Made by a program: the position numbers and the translations under genes. Below, piece after piece: positions 29,344-39,385 of a DNA stretch of 64,000 nucleotides. The first letter of the stretch is position 1. Every line of letters starts with the position of its first letter. Origin of the DNA: an uncultured Pelagibacteraceae bacterium (GTDB lineage: Bacteria; Pseudomonadota; Alphaproteobacteria; Pelagibacterales; Pelagibacteraceae); contig CACHQT010000003.1 in NCBI GenBank assembly GCA_902582105.1, positions 17,507 through 81,506 on the forward strand. Direction: 5' to 3'. The notes beneath the pieces were generated by a model, which was given only the letters and a program-made list of their open reading frames with translations, was not told the origin of the DNA and searched no databases.

Positions 29344-30047
29344 CCGATTTTTTCTAAAAACGGTAAATATTTTAATATAAAAAATCCTAATACTTGAAGT
29401 TTATTAGTGGTAATTAAAATACCTGTTAAAAGTAATAAAATACCTCCTATCTTCTCTATTAAATTTATTTTCTTTTTTAAATTTTTTGAAACTAAAAGAA
29501 ATTTTTGAAATAAATATCCTGATAAAATGAAAGGAATGGCTAGTCCCAAGGAATATGAAGATAATAATAGAACTCCCCTAGCAATTACTTCTTTAGTTGA
29601 TGCTAGGGCTAAAATTGATCCAAGGATTGGTCCTATACATGGCGTCCAACCAAATGCAAAAGCCATACCTAGAACAGTAGGACTAAAAATATTTTTACTT
29701 TTATTAGCATAAATTCTTTTTTCATAATTTAAAAAATTAATTTTAAATATACCCAATATATGTAGTGAAAAAATTATAATGATTATTCCTGCAATAATTC
29801 TTAATGGAAAGGAATTACTTAGAAGAAATTTACCTAGAAAACTTGCTGATGCACCAAAAGAAATAAATACTATTGAAAATCCAAGAGTAAATAAAATTAT
29901 TGGAAATAAATTTGTTTTTTTGCTTTTAATTAAATCTTCTAAAGTATTGCCCGAAATATAAGATATATAACCTGGTATAAGCGGTAATACACACGGAGAT
30001 AAAAAGCTTATAAACCCTGCTCCAAAAGCAATAAACAGTTCTATCAT
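29340..30047 (-). CDS. ccdA: Cytochrome c biogenesis protein CcdA family
   Basis: FISFLSPCVLPLIPGYISYISG; FAFGWTPCIGPILGSILALAS. Confidence 0.93.
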   Translation of the reverse strand: MIELFIAFGAGFISFLSPCVLPLIPGYISYISGNTLEDLIKSKKTNLFPIILFTLGFSIVFISFGASASFLGKFLLSNSFPLRIIAGIIIIIFSLHILGIFKINFLNYEKRIYANKSKNIFSPTVLGMAFAFGWTPCIGPILGSILALASTKEVIARGVLLLSSYSLGLAIPFILSGYLFQKFLLVSKNLKKKINLIEKIGGILLLLTGILITTNKLQVLGFFILKYLPFLEKIG

Positions 30048-30055
30048 TGAAAAAA

Positions 30056-30175
30056 TTAATTAAATAAAAAAACTATTGAAAGTAAAATAATAAATGCCGC
30101 TCCATAATAAAATGGCATAGCTTTTCTCCATGAGAATAAAATTTTAGCTGCATTTTTTTTTTCTTTTTTATTCAT
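30056..30175 (-). CDS. 39-aa single-TM small protein
   Basis: Hand translation MNKKEKKNAAKILFSWRKAMPFYYGAAFIILLSIVFLFN*; fits exactly between the ccdA and aldehyde dehydrogenase genes. Confidence 0.5.
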   Translation of the reverse strand: MNKKEKKNAAKILFSWRKAMPFYYGAAFIILLSIVFLFN

Positions 30176-30177
30176 AA

Positions 30178-31620
30178 TTATCCTTTTATACCAAGATGAG
30201 TATATTTAATATTTAAATAATCTTTAATTGCCATTGAGCCGCCCTCTCTCCCATCTCCTGTTTGTTTAATACCGCCGAAGGGTGCCTCGGCTTGTGCTAC
30301 CAAAGGTGTATTCACTGCAACTGCGCCTGTTTCTATTTGTTCAGAAGCCTTTGTTGCTAGTTCCATTGAATTAGTGCAAATATAGCTTGCGAGACCTAGT
30401 TCATGATTATTTGCTCTTTTAATAACTTCATCAAATGTTTTAAACGACAGCATTGGACATAAAGGTCCAAAGGGCTCTTCTTTCATGATTGTAAAATCAT
30501 CTTTTACATCATCAAAAATTGTTGGTTCATAATAAAAACCTTTATTAAACCCTGAAGGTTTTTTTCCTCCTAACAACACTTTGGCTCCTTCTTTTTTGGT
30601 TTTTTCAACTAAATCCTCAATTTCATTAAGTCTTTTTTTCGTTGTCATGGGTCCTAATTGAACATCCGAATCCATTCCATTTCCTATTTTTAATTTTTTA
30701 GCTTTCTCTACAAATAAATTTACAAAATCTTTTTTTTTATTATCTTGAATATAGAATTTACTTGGAGAAATACAAACTTGTCCATTGTTTCTAAATTTTG
30801 ATGCTATTGCCATGTCTGTTGCTTTCTCGATGTTTGCATCACTAAATACAATAAATGGTGCATGACCGCTTAGCTCCATAGTAACTCTTTGAACTTTTTC
30901 AGCCGCTTGTTTAAGCACTAATTTTCCAACTCTTGTCGATCCTGTAATTGAAATTTTTTTTACTATATCTGATGAAATTAATTGAGAGGCTATACTTGGT
31001 GGGTCACCGGATAATAAATTAACTACTCCTGGAGGAACTCCAGCTTCTCTACAAATATCAACTAATTCCATCACTCCACCTGGTGCAATCACATCAGGTT
31101 TAATTATAACTGAGCAGCCTGCAGCTAAAGCAGTTGATATTTTTCTTCCTGATAAAACTAAAGGAAAATTCCAAGGAGACATTGCTGCAACAACTCCAAT
31201 TGGTTGATAGTAAACATGAATTCTGGTGTCTTCAAATCTGCTTTCTACTGTTTGACCATAAATTCTTTTTGTTTCCTCTGAATTCCACTCAAAAATATCT
31301 GCTGTAGCTCCTACTTCGCCCTTCCCTTCAATAAAAGGCTTTCCTACTTCAAGTGTTATCCATTTTGCAAGAACATCTTGTTTTGCTCTTATTAAATCAG
31401 CAATTTTTCTAATGACCGAAGACCTTTTCCAAGGAGATGTTTTTTTCCAAACTTCTAAACCTTTTTCAGCAGATTTAAGTGCTCGATCCACATCTTCTGG
31501 AGTAGCTTTTGATGCGCGACCTATAACTTCTTCATTGGCTGGGTTTATGACTTCATATGTCTCTTTGTTTGAAGATGCTTGCCATTTTCCATCAATAAAT
31601 TGTCCAAATTTTTCGTACAT
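30178..31620 (-). CDS. NAD(P)-dependent aldehyde dehydrogenase family protein
   Basis: SPWNFPLVLSGRKISTALAAGCSVIIKP, ELSGHAPFIVF, NNGQVCISPSKFYI. Confidence 0.93.
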   Translation of the reverse strand: MYEKFGQFIDGKWQASSNKETYEVINPANEEVIGRASKATPEDVDRALKSAEKGLEVWKKTSPWKRSSVIRKIADLIRAKQDVLAKWITLEVGKPFIEGKGEVGATADIFEWNSEETKRIYGQTVESRFEDTRIHVYYQPIGVVAAMSPWNFPLVLSGRKISTALAAGCSVIIKPDVIAPGGVMELVDICREAGVPPGVVNLLSGDPPSIASQLISSDIVKKISITGSTRVGKLVLKQAAEKVQRVTMELSGHAPFIVFSDANIEKATDMAIASKFRNNGQVCISPSKFYIQDNKKKDFVNLFVEKAKKLKIGNGMDSDVQLGPMTTKKRLNEIEDLVEKTKKEGAKVLLGGKKPSGFNKGFYYEPTIFDDVKDDFTIMKEEPFGPLCPMLSFKTFDEVIKRANNHELGLASYICTNSMELATKASEQIETGAVAVNTPLVAQAEAPFGGIKQTGDGREGGSMAIKDYLNIKYTHLGIKG

Positions 31621-31723
31621 TAATTTAATTTAACATTACTATAGGTTGTGTCTACTATGCAATTTACTCATTATTACATTTTTGCAATAATGATATTCTA
31701 AAAATTAAGGAAAGGAGATCATA

Positions 31724-32047
31724 ATGGCTAAATACTATATAATTGGAAATTACACTGCTCAAGCGTTTAAAGGATTTATAAAAGATCCTAAACAAGATAG
31801 AGCTGCTGCAGCAAATGCATTAGCAAATGCATTGGATGCTAAAATGGAATCATTTTCGATAACAAGAGGATCCTATGATTTTGTTGGATGTGTTAGCGGA
31901 AAAGACTTTGAATCAATGGCTGCAGTTAAATTGGCGGTTGAAGCTTCAGGTGCGATTAGTAATTTTACTATATTAGAAGAAATGGATATGGCTAAAACAG
32001 CTGAGATGGCTGGAAAAGCAATGGGTCTTTATAAGCCTGCAGGATAA
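31724..32047 (+). CDS. GYD domain protein
   Basis: MAKYYIIGNYTAQAFKGFIKDPKQDRAAAANAL; strong AAGGAGA RBS. Confidence 0.85.
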   Translation: MAKYYIIGNYTAQAFKGFIKDPKQDRAAAANALANALDAKMESFSITRGSYDFVGCVSGKDFESMAAVKLAVEASGAISNFTILEEMDMAKTAEMAGKAMGLYKPAG

Positions 32048-32055
32048 ATTATTAA

Positions 32056-32090
32056 AATTAACTTCTAGTCTTAAGGGCTAGAAGTTAATT
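32056..32090. terminator. Hairpin terminator between convergent genes
   Basis: AATTAACTTCTAG-TCTTAAGGG-CTAGAAGTTAATT, 13-bp perfect stem overlapping the stop of the minus-strand PhyH gene. Confidence 0.85.
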
Positions 32091-32921
32091 TGCTTCATAC
32101 AAAGTTGGAAACATTTTTCCACCAAGCGGATCTCCATTTTTGTATCCAGCATCTTGCATAGATTTTCTATAATTGTAACTTGTCCAGTCACCAACATAAC
32201 TAATTTTTGCATCTTCCTTTGCTACTCTTAAAGTATAACGGCTTAATGTTTTTTCAGGTATTGAAGAGCTAAGAGTTCCATGAAGTGTTCTCATATCAAA
32301 TATTACACAATCTCCTAACTCACAATCCCATTTTAAAAATTCATATTTATCTTTATTTCCCAATATATCAGGTGGAAGTTCATATTTTTTTCCATCAACG
32401 ATACATTCATTTCCTTCAACTTTGTGACCATCCTTAAATAACACTCTTAAAAATAATTTATTCCATAAATGAGATCCTTTAACCCATACAACTCCCTCGT
32501 TTTTACCCGTTGCCTGTAAAGGCAACCATAGAACACACATGGTGCCATCCATATCAAAATAACTTATATCGTGATGAAATGGAGTTGAAGATTTAGATCC
32601 TTCCTCTCTTAAAAACCAATTATCCATAACAAGATTTATTTTTTTTGCAGACATTAATTCAGAAGCTATTTTTGCGTATGGTGAGTTAAAAACAAAGTCC
32701 TTAAACTCAGGTACTAAATCCCAAGTCCAGTAATCTTCTAGATAGGCAGGGACATTTTTTTCTATTGTATGTGACTTAAATCTAGGACTAGGATTTTTAA
32801 TATCTCTCTCAATACCTTTTTGAAGTTTTTTTATCCAGTGAGTATCGAATTTACCTTTTAAAAATATAGCACCATCTTCCTTAAATCTATTTATTTCATT
32901 TTTAGATAAAATTTTTGCCAT
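32085..32921 (-). CDS. Phytanoyl-CoA dioxygenase (PhyH) family protein
   Basis: TPFHHDISYFDMDG (HxD), FDMRTLHGTLSSSIPEKTLSRYTLRV. Confidence 0.9.
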   Translation of the reverse strand: MAKILSKNEINRFKEDGAIFLKGKFDTHWIKKLQKGIERDIKNPSPRFKSHTIEKNVPAYLEDYWTWDLVPEFKDFVFNSPYAKIASELMSAKKINLVMDNWFLREEGSKSSTPFHHDISYFDMDGTMCVLWLPLQATGKNEGVVWVKGSHLWNKLFLRVLFKDGHKVEGNECIVDGKKYELPPDILGNKDKYEFLKWDCELGDCVIFDMRTLHGTLSSSIPEKTLSRYTLRVAKEDAKISYVGDWTSYNYRKSMQDAGYKNGDPLGGKMFPTLYEAN

Positions 32922-32927
32922 TTTAAT

Positions 32928-33707
32928 TTATAAAAATAAATTAATCATTCTTGTTAACGAATAATCTAAGTTTTTATATTTTAATTTATTTTTTTTTAAC
33001 AAATTAATCATATATTCGTGAGCCTGATTTCTTTTAATCCACCATTTTTTTGAATATTTTTTCGTGTTAGACATGATGCCACCCTCGGTATCTCTATAAG
33101 TCGTAACACTTTCTTTTAAAATATAAAAATTTTTAAAAAAATTAATCGCTAAGACATTTACTCTAAAATCAATTTCTAGGAGATTAAATTGATTAAAAGC
33201 CTTTATATCCAAACATTTTTTGAAAAAACTTCTTTTCATGCTGATAGAACTAGTTGGAATAATTGTTGGCCAGATATCTCTCTGGGACTTTTTTTTTAAT
33301 TTAAATTTTATTTTCTGGTTTTTTTTCTTTATCATTGGTAAGTCGAAAATGACATTAATATTTTTCTTTAATAAGAGAATTTTTTTAATTTTTTCAATTT
33401 TTTTGGTATGGTAATAATCATCTGCATCCAACAAACAAATTATTGATCCTTTTGATATTTTGTATGCCTTAATTAATAAATCAATTTGATTTATGCTTGG
33501 AAATTTACTTACTTTTCTTTTTTTTAAAACTTTTACCTGTTTTGAATATTTTTTTAAAATCTTATTCGTTTTATCATTTGAGTAATTATCCAACAAAATA
33601 ATTTCACAATTTTTATATGATTGGCTTAAACAGGAGTTAAGACATTCTTCTAAGTAATTTCCTTTGTTATAACTTGATATTAAAATTGAAACTAAAGGCT
33701 TTTTCAT
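32928..33707 (-). CDS. Glycosyltransferase family 2
   Basis: VSILISSYNKGNYLEECLNSCLSQSYKNCEIILLDNYSNDKT; LLDADDYY. Confidence 0.92.
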   Translation of the reverse strand: MKKPLVSILISSYNKGNYLEECLNSCLSQSYKNCEIILLDNYSNDKTNKILKKYSKQVKVLKKRKVSKFPSINQIDLLIKAYKISKGSIICLLDADDYYHTKKIEKIKKILLLKKNINVIFDLPMIKKKNQKIKFKLKKKSQRDIWPTIIPTSSISMKRSFFKKCLDIKAFNQFNLLEIDFRVNVLAINFFKNFYILKESVTTYRDTEGGIMSNTKKYSKKWWIKRNQAHEYMINLLKKNKLKYKNLDYSLTRMINLFL

Positions 33708-34030
33708 TTACCTGCTGAATTTACTACATATGTAGATACAATTTCGATTTCTTCAGGTGTTAAAATTTCATCTTCTCCATATGCAGGCATAACTCCAAGT
33801 CCATGAGTAACCATATCGACTACAGACTCAAGTGTTAAATCTACCGTATCAAGATTTGGTCCTACGTTACCCTCGGCACCTGCTGCTTTCATTGTATGAC
33901 AGCCAGCACAAGCTGCAGTTTCATTAAATATTTCAAGACCTTTGAGCATTTTGGCTTCATCAGCAATTAAATTTTGAATACTTAAAGTAAAATAAAATAA
34001 AATAATTAATAAAAATCTCAAAATTTTCAT
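33704..34030 (-). CDS. Secreted monoheme c-type cytochrome (probable sulfite dehydrogenase partner)
   Basis: Signal peptide; CAGCH heme motif; downstream of sulfite oxidase-type gene. Confidence 0.9.
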   Translation of the reverse strand: MKILRFLLIILFYFTLSIQNLIADEAKMLKGLEIFNETAACAGCHTMKAAGAEGNVGPNLDTVDLTLESVVDMVTHGLGVMPAYGEDEILTPEEIEIVSTYVVNSAGK

Positions 34031-34057
34031 TAATTTATTTTATAACTGTTGCTAATA

Positions 34058-35275
34058 TTATACTACAGTAATATTTACGCTATGATCTTTCCAGCCGTTA
34101 TGAGCGTAACCTCTTCTATTTTCCATTCTCAATTCTGGCTGTTTTTTAGAACCATTAGAGGCAAGGCTTGCTATGTTGTAAGTTCCTGATTTTAGATTGG
34201 CCTCATAAACGAACTGTCTCCATGCAAATTTACCTAGATCTGGCCCAATAAATTTTGCTCTCTTCCAGCTCTTACCACCATCAACGGATACTTTAACACT
34301 TCTCACTTTTCTGGTGCCACCCATAGCAACTCCAACAATCTGGACTTTACCAGCTCTTACTGTTCCAGTTTCATCTGTTGGTCTTGTGATCCAAGATTTT
34401 ACTGGCATTTGCCAACATGAAGGATATTGAGATCCTTTTTTACCAATTGGTGAAATTCTATAACTTTTTTTCATATATTTTACTGAAGACTCTTTTTCAG
34501 TGAAAGCTACTTTTCCAAGATGCTTAACATTATTAATTCCAAAGTATCCTGGAGTAACCATTCTTAAAGGTCCGCCATGAGCATTCGGTAATGGGACACC
34601 ATTCATTTCCCAGGCTAACATGGCATCTTTAAAAGCTAGCTTAGGCACTGATCTTTCAACCATTGCTTTTTTTGGATCTAATCCAGTTGGTTTATGATCA
34701 ACTCCTGCAGATGTCATATATACAGAGCTAGCATTAATTCCTCCGCATGCATCGACAACTGCTTTCATAGGTACACCTGTCCAGAAAACACAAGCTGCTG
34801 CTCCTGTTTCCCACTGTGAACCTCTTACTTTGTGCTCAAAAAAACCTCGACCATTACCTGAACATTGTAAAATTGTTGCAATGGTTGTATGTCCTAACTT
34901 TTTAAGTTGTGCCAGTGTGAAAGTTTTTGGATTTTTTACTCCTTCAATCGAAACTTTCCAATTATTTCTGTCACCGATTTGAGCATCCGTCATAGTTGGC
35001 ATATTGTTTCTAATGTATACGTTTCTATTTGGAGTAATTAAACTTTCTCCAATTGCACTTCTATGTGTCTCAATTCCTTTATCTGAGTGTACTATTAGGG
35101 CGTCTCTATCTTTCCAGCTTATAAAATTTGGCAGTCCTTTTTTGCCCTCTGTATGATTTGCATTTGAAATGCTTATAGGAACAACTGACGCTGTTGCAGC
35201 CAATCCAGCAATTGATGCTGTGCTAGCTAAAAAATTTCTTCTTTTTAAATTTAATTTTTTTTCTTTTTTTCTCAT
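34058..35275 (-). CDS. Sulfite oxidase/SorA-type molybdopterin oxidoreductase, Tat-exported
   Basis: KRRNFLAST twin-arginine leader; LQCSGNGRGFFE; HGGPLRMVTPGYFGINNVKHLGKVAF; start at MRKKEKK with AAGGGGG RBS rather than the listed longer ORF. Confidence 0.9.
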   Translation of the reverse strand: MRKKEKKLNLKRRNFLASTASIAGLAATASVVPISISNANHTEGKKGLPNFISWKDRDALIVHSDKGIETHRSAIGESLITPNRNVYIRNNMPTMTDAQIGDRNNWKVSIEGVKNPKTFTLAQLKKLGHTTIATILQCSGNGRGFFEHKVRGSQWETGAAACVFWTGVPMKAVVDACGGINASSVYMTSAGVDHKPTGLDPKKAMVERSVPKLAFKDAMLAWEMNGVPLPNAHGGPLRMVTPGYFGINNVKHLGKVAFTEKESSVKYMKKSYRISPIGKKGSQYPSCWQMPVKSWITRPTDETGTVRAGKVQIVGVAMGGTRKVRSVKVSVDGGKSWKRAKFIGPDLGKFAWRQFVYEANLKSGTYNIASLASNGSKKQPELRMENRRGYAHNGWKDHSVNITVV

Positions 35276-35459
35276 ATATCCCCCTTTAAATAAATCTGAT
35301 GCTAAATTTATCAAAAAAAAAGGACACCAAAAATAAAAAAATAAAATATTTTCAATTACTAGTTTTGCAATTCCAAGTTGTATAAATCTGTATTTCGTAA
35401 CAATTGTTAAAAAGTTTTAAATTTATAAATCATTTTTTCTAGTATAAATTTAAATTGTT

Positions 35460-36452
35460 ATGCAAATTCTCCAAGACAGTTTTGGTAGAAGTTTTCCCTA
35501 CATCAGGATGTCTATAACAGATGTCTGTAATTTTAAATGTGGTTATTGTTTACCCAATGGATATCAAGTTGATAAGAGTGACAACAGAAAATTTCTTCAT
35601 TTAGACGAGATTAAAAGACTTGCAAAGTGCTTTTCTGAATTAGGAGTTTGTAAAATTAGAATTACTGGTGGAGAGCCAACTGTTAGAAAAGATTTTTTTG
35701 AAATTATAAAAACTTTAAAAACTGATTCAGGAATTCAAAAAGTTGTAATTACAACAAATGGTTACCATTTAGATCAAAAGGCGAAACAATTGGTTGATAG
35801 TGGCCTAAATGGTATAAATATTAGTATAGACAGTCTTGATCGTGAAACTTTCAAGGATGTTACTGGTCATGACAGACTGCCTGAAATTTTAAAAGGAATT
35901 AAAAACCTTCAAGATTTAGGTTTTGAAAATATCAAAATAAATGGTGTTCTTTTGAATGGGATTAATGCATCAGAAAAAGATTTTGATAGCTGGTCTGAGT
36001 TTATTAAAAATAATAAAATTGATTATAGATATATAGAATTAATGAGAACAGGGGATAACTTGGATTATTTTAATAAATATCATGTATCCTCAAAAGTTTT
36101 TAAAGATTATCTAAATAAAAATAAATGGATTTATCAAACTCATGGTAAAGACGCAGGCCCATCATTAAATTATATAAATCCTGATTATAAAGGCAAATTT
36201 GGAATTATTGCTCCGTACTCTAAAGATTTTTGCAAATCATGTAATCGTTTAAGAATTACATCAAGAGGAGATTTAAGACTGTGTTTATTTGGTAATACTG
36301 GAATAAGTATTAGACATTTGTTACAAAAAGATGATCAGCTTGAAGAATTAAAAGATCTTATATTAAAGCAAATGAAATTTAAAAAAGAATCTCATTATTT
36401 AGAACTTGGTGATACAGGTTCAACTAAAAATTTATCAAAAACTGGAGGATAA
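35460..36452 (+). CDS. moaA: GTP 3',8-cyclase MoaA
   Basis: Radical SAM CNFKCGYC; CKSCNRLRITSRGDLRLCLFG; C-terminal GG. Confidence 0.95.
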   Translation: MQILQDSFGRSFPYIRMSITDVCNFKCGYCLPNGYQVDKSDNRKFLHLDEIKRLAKCFSELGVCKIRITGGEPTVRKDFFEIIKTLKTDSGIQKVVITTNGYHLDQKAKQLVDSGLNGINISIDSLDRETFKDVTGHDRLPEILKGIKNLQDLGFENIKINGVLLNGINASEKDFDSWSEFIKNNKIDYRYIELMRTGDNLDYFNKYHVSSKVFKDYLNKNKWIYQTHGKDAGPSLNYINPDYKGKFGIIAPYSKDFCKSCNRLRITSRGDLRLCLFGNTGISIRHLLQKDDQLEELKDLILKQMKFKKESHYLELGDTGSTKNLSKTGG

Positions 36453-36997
36453 TGAAAAACTTGAAGATAGTAAATCAACAAGAATTAAAAGATTGGGCTA
36501 AAGAAATTTTTAAAAAAAATTCTTTTAATATGATTGATGTATCTTCAAAAAAAGAAACTTTTAGAAGAGCTCTCGCATCAGGCAAAATTTATGTAGGTAA
36601 AGAAGTTTTCGGTTTAATTAAAAATAAAAAAATGCCAAAAGGTGATCCTATCAGTTTAGCAGAAGTATCGGCTGTTTTGGGTGTTAAAAAAACAAGCGAG
36701 TTAATACCATTGTGTCACCCGCTACCAATTGATCATACGGCAACAAAAATTGTAATGAATGAAGTTGATAGTTCCTTAGAAGTATTTTGTGTAGTTTCAG
36801 CAGTTGCAAAAACAGGTGTGGAGATGGAAGCAATTATGGGTGTTAATGCAGCATTGATTACAATTTATGACTTAAGCAAAATAGTTAACCCACATCTTAA
36901 AATAGATAATGTAAAATTATTAATTAAAGAAGGTGGAAAAAGTGGATTATGGACTAATCCCGATGGTTTACCAAAATTTCTAGAAAATATTTTTTAA
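36452..36997 (+). CDS. moaC: Cyclic pyranopterin monophosphate synthase MoaC
   Basis: MIDVSSKKETFRRA, LIPLCHPLPIDH, GVEMEAIMGVNAALITIYD. Confidence 0.95.
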   Translation: MKNLKIVNQQELKDWAKEIFKKNSFNMIDVSSKKETFRRALASGKIYVGKEVFGLIKNKKMPKGDPISLAEVSAVLGVKKTSELIPLCHPLPIDHTATKIVMNEVDSSLEVFCVVSAVAKTGVEMEAIMGVNAALITIYDLSKIVNPHLKIDNVKLLIKEGGKSGLWTNPDGLPKFLENIF

Positions 36998-36999
36998 TT

Positions 37000-37269
37000 A
37001 TGAAAGTAAAGGTTGAACTGTATGGTGCAAGTAGAGATCTAAGTGAAAAAAATTTCATTGAATTTAATTTAGATAAAAAAAGCTCAATTAAGGATCTTAA
37101 AAAGAAAATATTAAATTATGTTGATAGTAACTTTAAAGGGAATGATAATTTTAAAAAAATAATTGAATCATCAGCTTTTTGTTCAGAAGATGACAATATT
37201 GTTCCGGATAATTACGAAATTAGTAAGGATCAAAAAATTGGAATTATTCCTCCTATCGGAGGCGGTTAA
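37000..37269 (+). CDS. moaD: MoaD/ThiS-type sulfur-carrier protein
   Basis: ubiquitin-like size; C-terminal IPPIGGG; between moaC and moaE. Confidence 0.88.
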   Translation: MKVKVELYGASRDLSEKNFIEFNLDKKSSIKDLKKKILNYVDSNFKGNDNFKKIIESSAFCSEDDNIVPDNYEISKDQKIGIIPPIGGG

Positions 37270-37715
37270 TGCTTCATGCAAAGGTAATTGATCTCGAAAA
37301 AGAAAAGATAAAACCTGAAAATGCAGAGGAGTTTATTGCATCATCAAAATTTGGTGCTTCAATAGTCTTTTACGGTACAGTAAGAAATAATAATGAAAAC
37401 AAAAAAGTTACTGGTATAACTTATGATGCACATGACGTAATGGTAGTTAAAAGTTTCAAAGAAATTTATAGTGAAACCGATCAAAAGCTTAATATAAAAG
37501 ATAAATCAGTTTTTATTGAACATGTTAAAGGATATGTGGGGCTTGGTGAAATAAGTATTATTATTGCAGTTGCTTGCCCTCATAGAGCTGAAGCTTATAC
37601 TCTTTCAAGATTTATTATTGAAGAAATCAAAAAAAGATCACCTATTTGGAAAAAAGAACATTACGAAAATGAAGATAGCGAATGGCTTAAAGGTAATCCT
37701 ATCCAAACTAATTAA
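37269..37715 (+). CDS. moaE: Molybdopterin synthase catalytic subunit MoaE
   Basis: GASIVFYGTVRNNNENKKVTGITYDAHDVM; HRAEAYTLSRFIIEEIKKRSPIWKKEHY. Confidence 0.94.
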   Translation: MLHAKVIDLEKEKIKPENAEEFIASSKFGASIVFYGTVRNNNENKKVTGITYDAHDVMVVKSFKEIYSETDQKLNIKDKSVFIEHVKGYVGLGEISIIIAVACPHRAEAYTLSRFIIEEIKKRSPIWKKEHYENEDSEWLKGNPIQTN

Positions 37716-38280
37716 AGTCTCTTTTATAATCAAAATCTTTAAAAATTTTATTTGATGAAGCCTTAATAAAATTTGTGTTTTTTTTTAGTTTTTTCACCAT
37801 AAACTTAGCCCCAACATCACCTTTGATTTTTTGAAATTTGTTTAATACTAGAATATCAAAACCAATTGGGTTTCCTATTTTATTTTTAAACTTTAATGCA
37901 TGGACTAAGGATTTTCCTTTTTTTATAGAATTATAAATTTTATTAATATCTGATGATTTTATAAAAGGCATATCAGATTGAACAATCACGAATCCTTTAT
38001 CTTTTTTAGATATTTTTTTTAAGCCTGATTTAATTGATGTTGAAATTCCTAATTTAAATTTTTTATTTATGACATATGTGATTTTTTTATTTTTTATAGT
38101 TATTTTTTTAAGTTTTTTACTCTGGTGGCCCAAAACTATAATAATTTTATTTATTTTACTTTTTACAAGAGAGCTTAATACGTGATTAATAAGATGTTTA
38201 TCTTTAAACTTTTTAATCAATTTATTTTCGATTCCTAATCTTTGAGATCGACCTGCGGCCAAAAGAATTGCTTTAATCAT
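37708..38280 (-). CDS. MocA/MobA-like molybdenum cofactor nucleotidyltransferase
   Basis: AILLAAGRSQRLGIENKL; SDMPFI; GNPIGF. Confidence 0.85.
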   Translation of the reverse strand: MIKAILLAAGRSQRLGIENKLIKKFKDKHLINHVLSSLVKSKINKIIIVLGHQSKKLKKITIKNKKITYVINKKFKLGISTSIKSGLKKISKKDKGFVIVQSDMPFIKSSDINKIYNSIKKGKSLVHALKFKNKIGNPIGFDILVLNKFQKIKGDVGAKFMVKKLKKNTNFIKASSNKIFKDFDYKRDFN

Positions 38281-38703
38281 TTATAAATCACCAATTAAAT
38301 GATGAGATAATACTCTTGTTTGTTTTTCAATTCGATGTTCAAATAAATACAAACCTTGCCATGTTCCAAGAATTAAATTTTTATTCTTTAAACTTAAAGT
38401 TAGTTGATTGTTAGTAAGCGCAGATTTTATATGTGCGGGCATATCATCTTTACCTTCTGTTGAATGTTTATATAGTTTTTCGTCCATAGGAACTAATTTA
38501 TGAAAAAAATTTTTAAGATCATGAAGTACATCAGGGTCAGCATTTTCCTGAATAACTAGAGAAGCACTTGTGTGCATTATATTAATATTCAAAATCCCAT
38601 TTTTAATTTTTTGATTATCTAGCCATTCCAATGTTCTTTGAGTAAAATTATAGAGTCCTTGCCCATTGGTTTTAACTTTTATTTCTTCAAAAACTTGTTG
38701 CAT
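38281..38703 (-). CDS. YjbQ/UPF0047 family protein
   Basis: GILNINIMHTSASLVIQENADPDV; LGTWQGLYLFEHR. Confidence 0.93.
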   Translation of the reverse strand: MQQVFEEIKVKTNGQGLYNFTQRTLEWLDNQKIKNGILNINIMHTSASLVIQENADPDVLHDLKNFFHKLVPMDEKLYKHSTEGKDDMPAHIKSALTNNQLTLSLKNKNLILGTWQGLYLFEHRIEKQTRVLSHHLIGDL

Positions 38704-38704
38704 A

Positions 38705-39385
38705 TTACTTTTTATATGTTTCCGAAACTAGTTGTGAAATAATTGATAAAGCTATTTCTGGTGCAGATTTCCCTCCTAATTTAATTCCTATCGGTCCATG
38801 AATTGATTTTATATCATCTTCACTAAATCCTGAGTCTCTTAATCTTTGACATCTGTTCTCGTGGGTTTTTTTACTTCCAAGAGCTCCAATGTAGTAAAAT
38901 TTTTTTTTTAAAGCATGTTGTAATGCTGGATCATCTATTTTTGGATCGTGTGTTAATGCAATTAATGCTGTATTTGAATTTGTCTCTATTTCTTTAAATG
39001 CTTCATTTGGCCATTTATTTATTATATTCATATTCGGAAATCTTTGTTCAGAAGCGAAATAGCCTCTTGGATCGATAATTGATATTTCAAAGTTTAAACT
39101 TTTAGCATAATCAACCAGATATTGAGCTATATGAACAGCACCAACAATTATAACCTTAATAGGTCTTATATAAGTTTCTATAAATACATCTGTATTATCA
39201 ATTACACCATTTTTTTTTGATTTATAAAAATTTTCAATTTGATCAATGTATTTATCAAAATTTTTACTTAAAGGTTTTTTATCTATAAAAATTTCACTTT
39301 CTCCAGTTGAAAGTTTAGTAATAATTGCAAATTCAGATTTGTTTTCTTTTTTTTTTATTATTTCTTTTAAAATTTCTAATTTCAT
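38705..39385 (-). CDS. XdhC family protein, Rossmann domain half
   Basis: IVGAVHIAQYLVDYAKSLNFEISIIDPRG; YIGALGSKKTHENR; HGPIGIKLGGKSAPEIALSI. Confidence 0.92.
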   Translation of the reverse strand: MKLEILKEIIKKKENKSEFAIITKLSTGESEIFIDKKPLSKNFDKYIDQIENFYKSKKNGVIDNTDVFIETYIRPIKVIIVGAVHIAQYLVDYAKSLNFEISIIDPRGYFASEQRFPNMNIINKWPNEAFKEIETNSNTALIALTHDPKIDDPALQHALKKKFYYIGALGSKKTHENRCQRLRDSGFSEDDIKSIHGPIGIKLGGKSAPEIALSIISQLVSETYKK

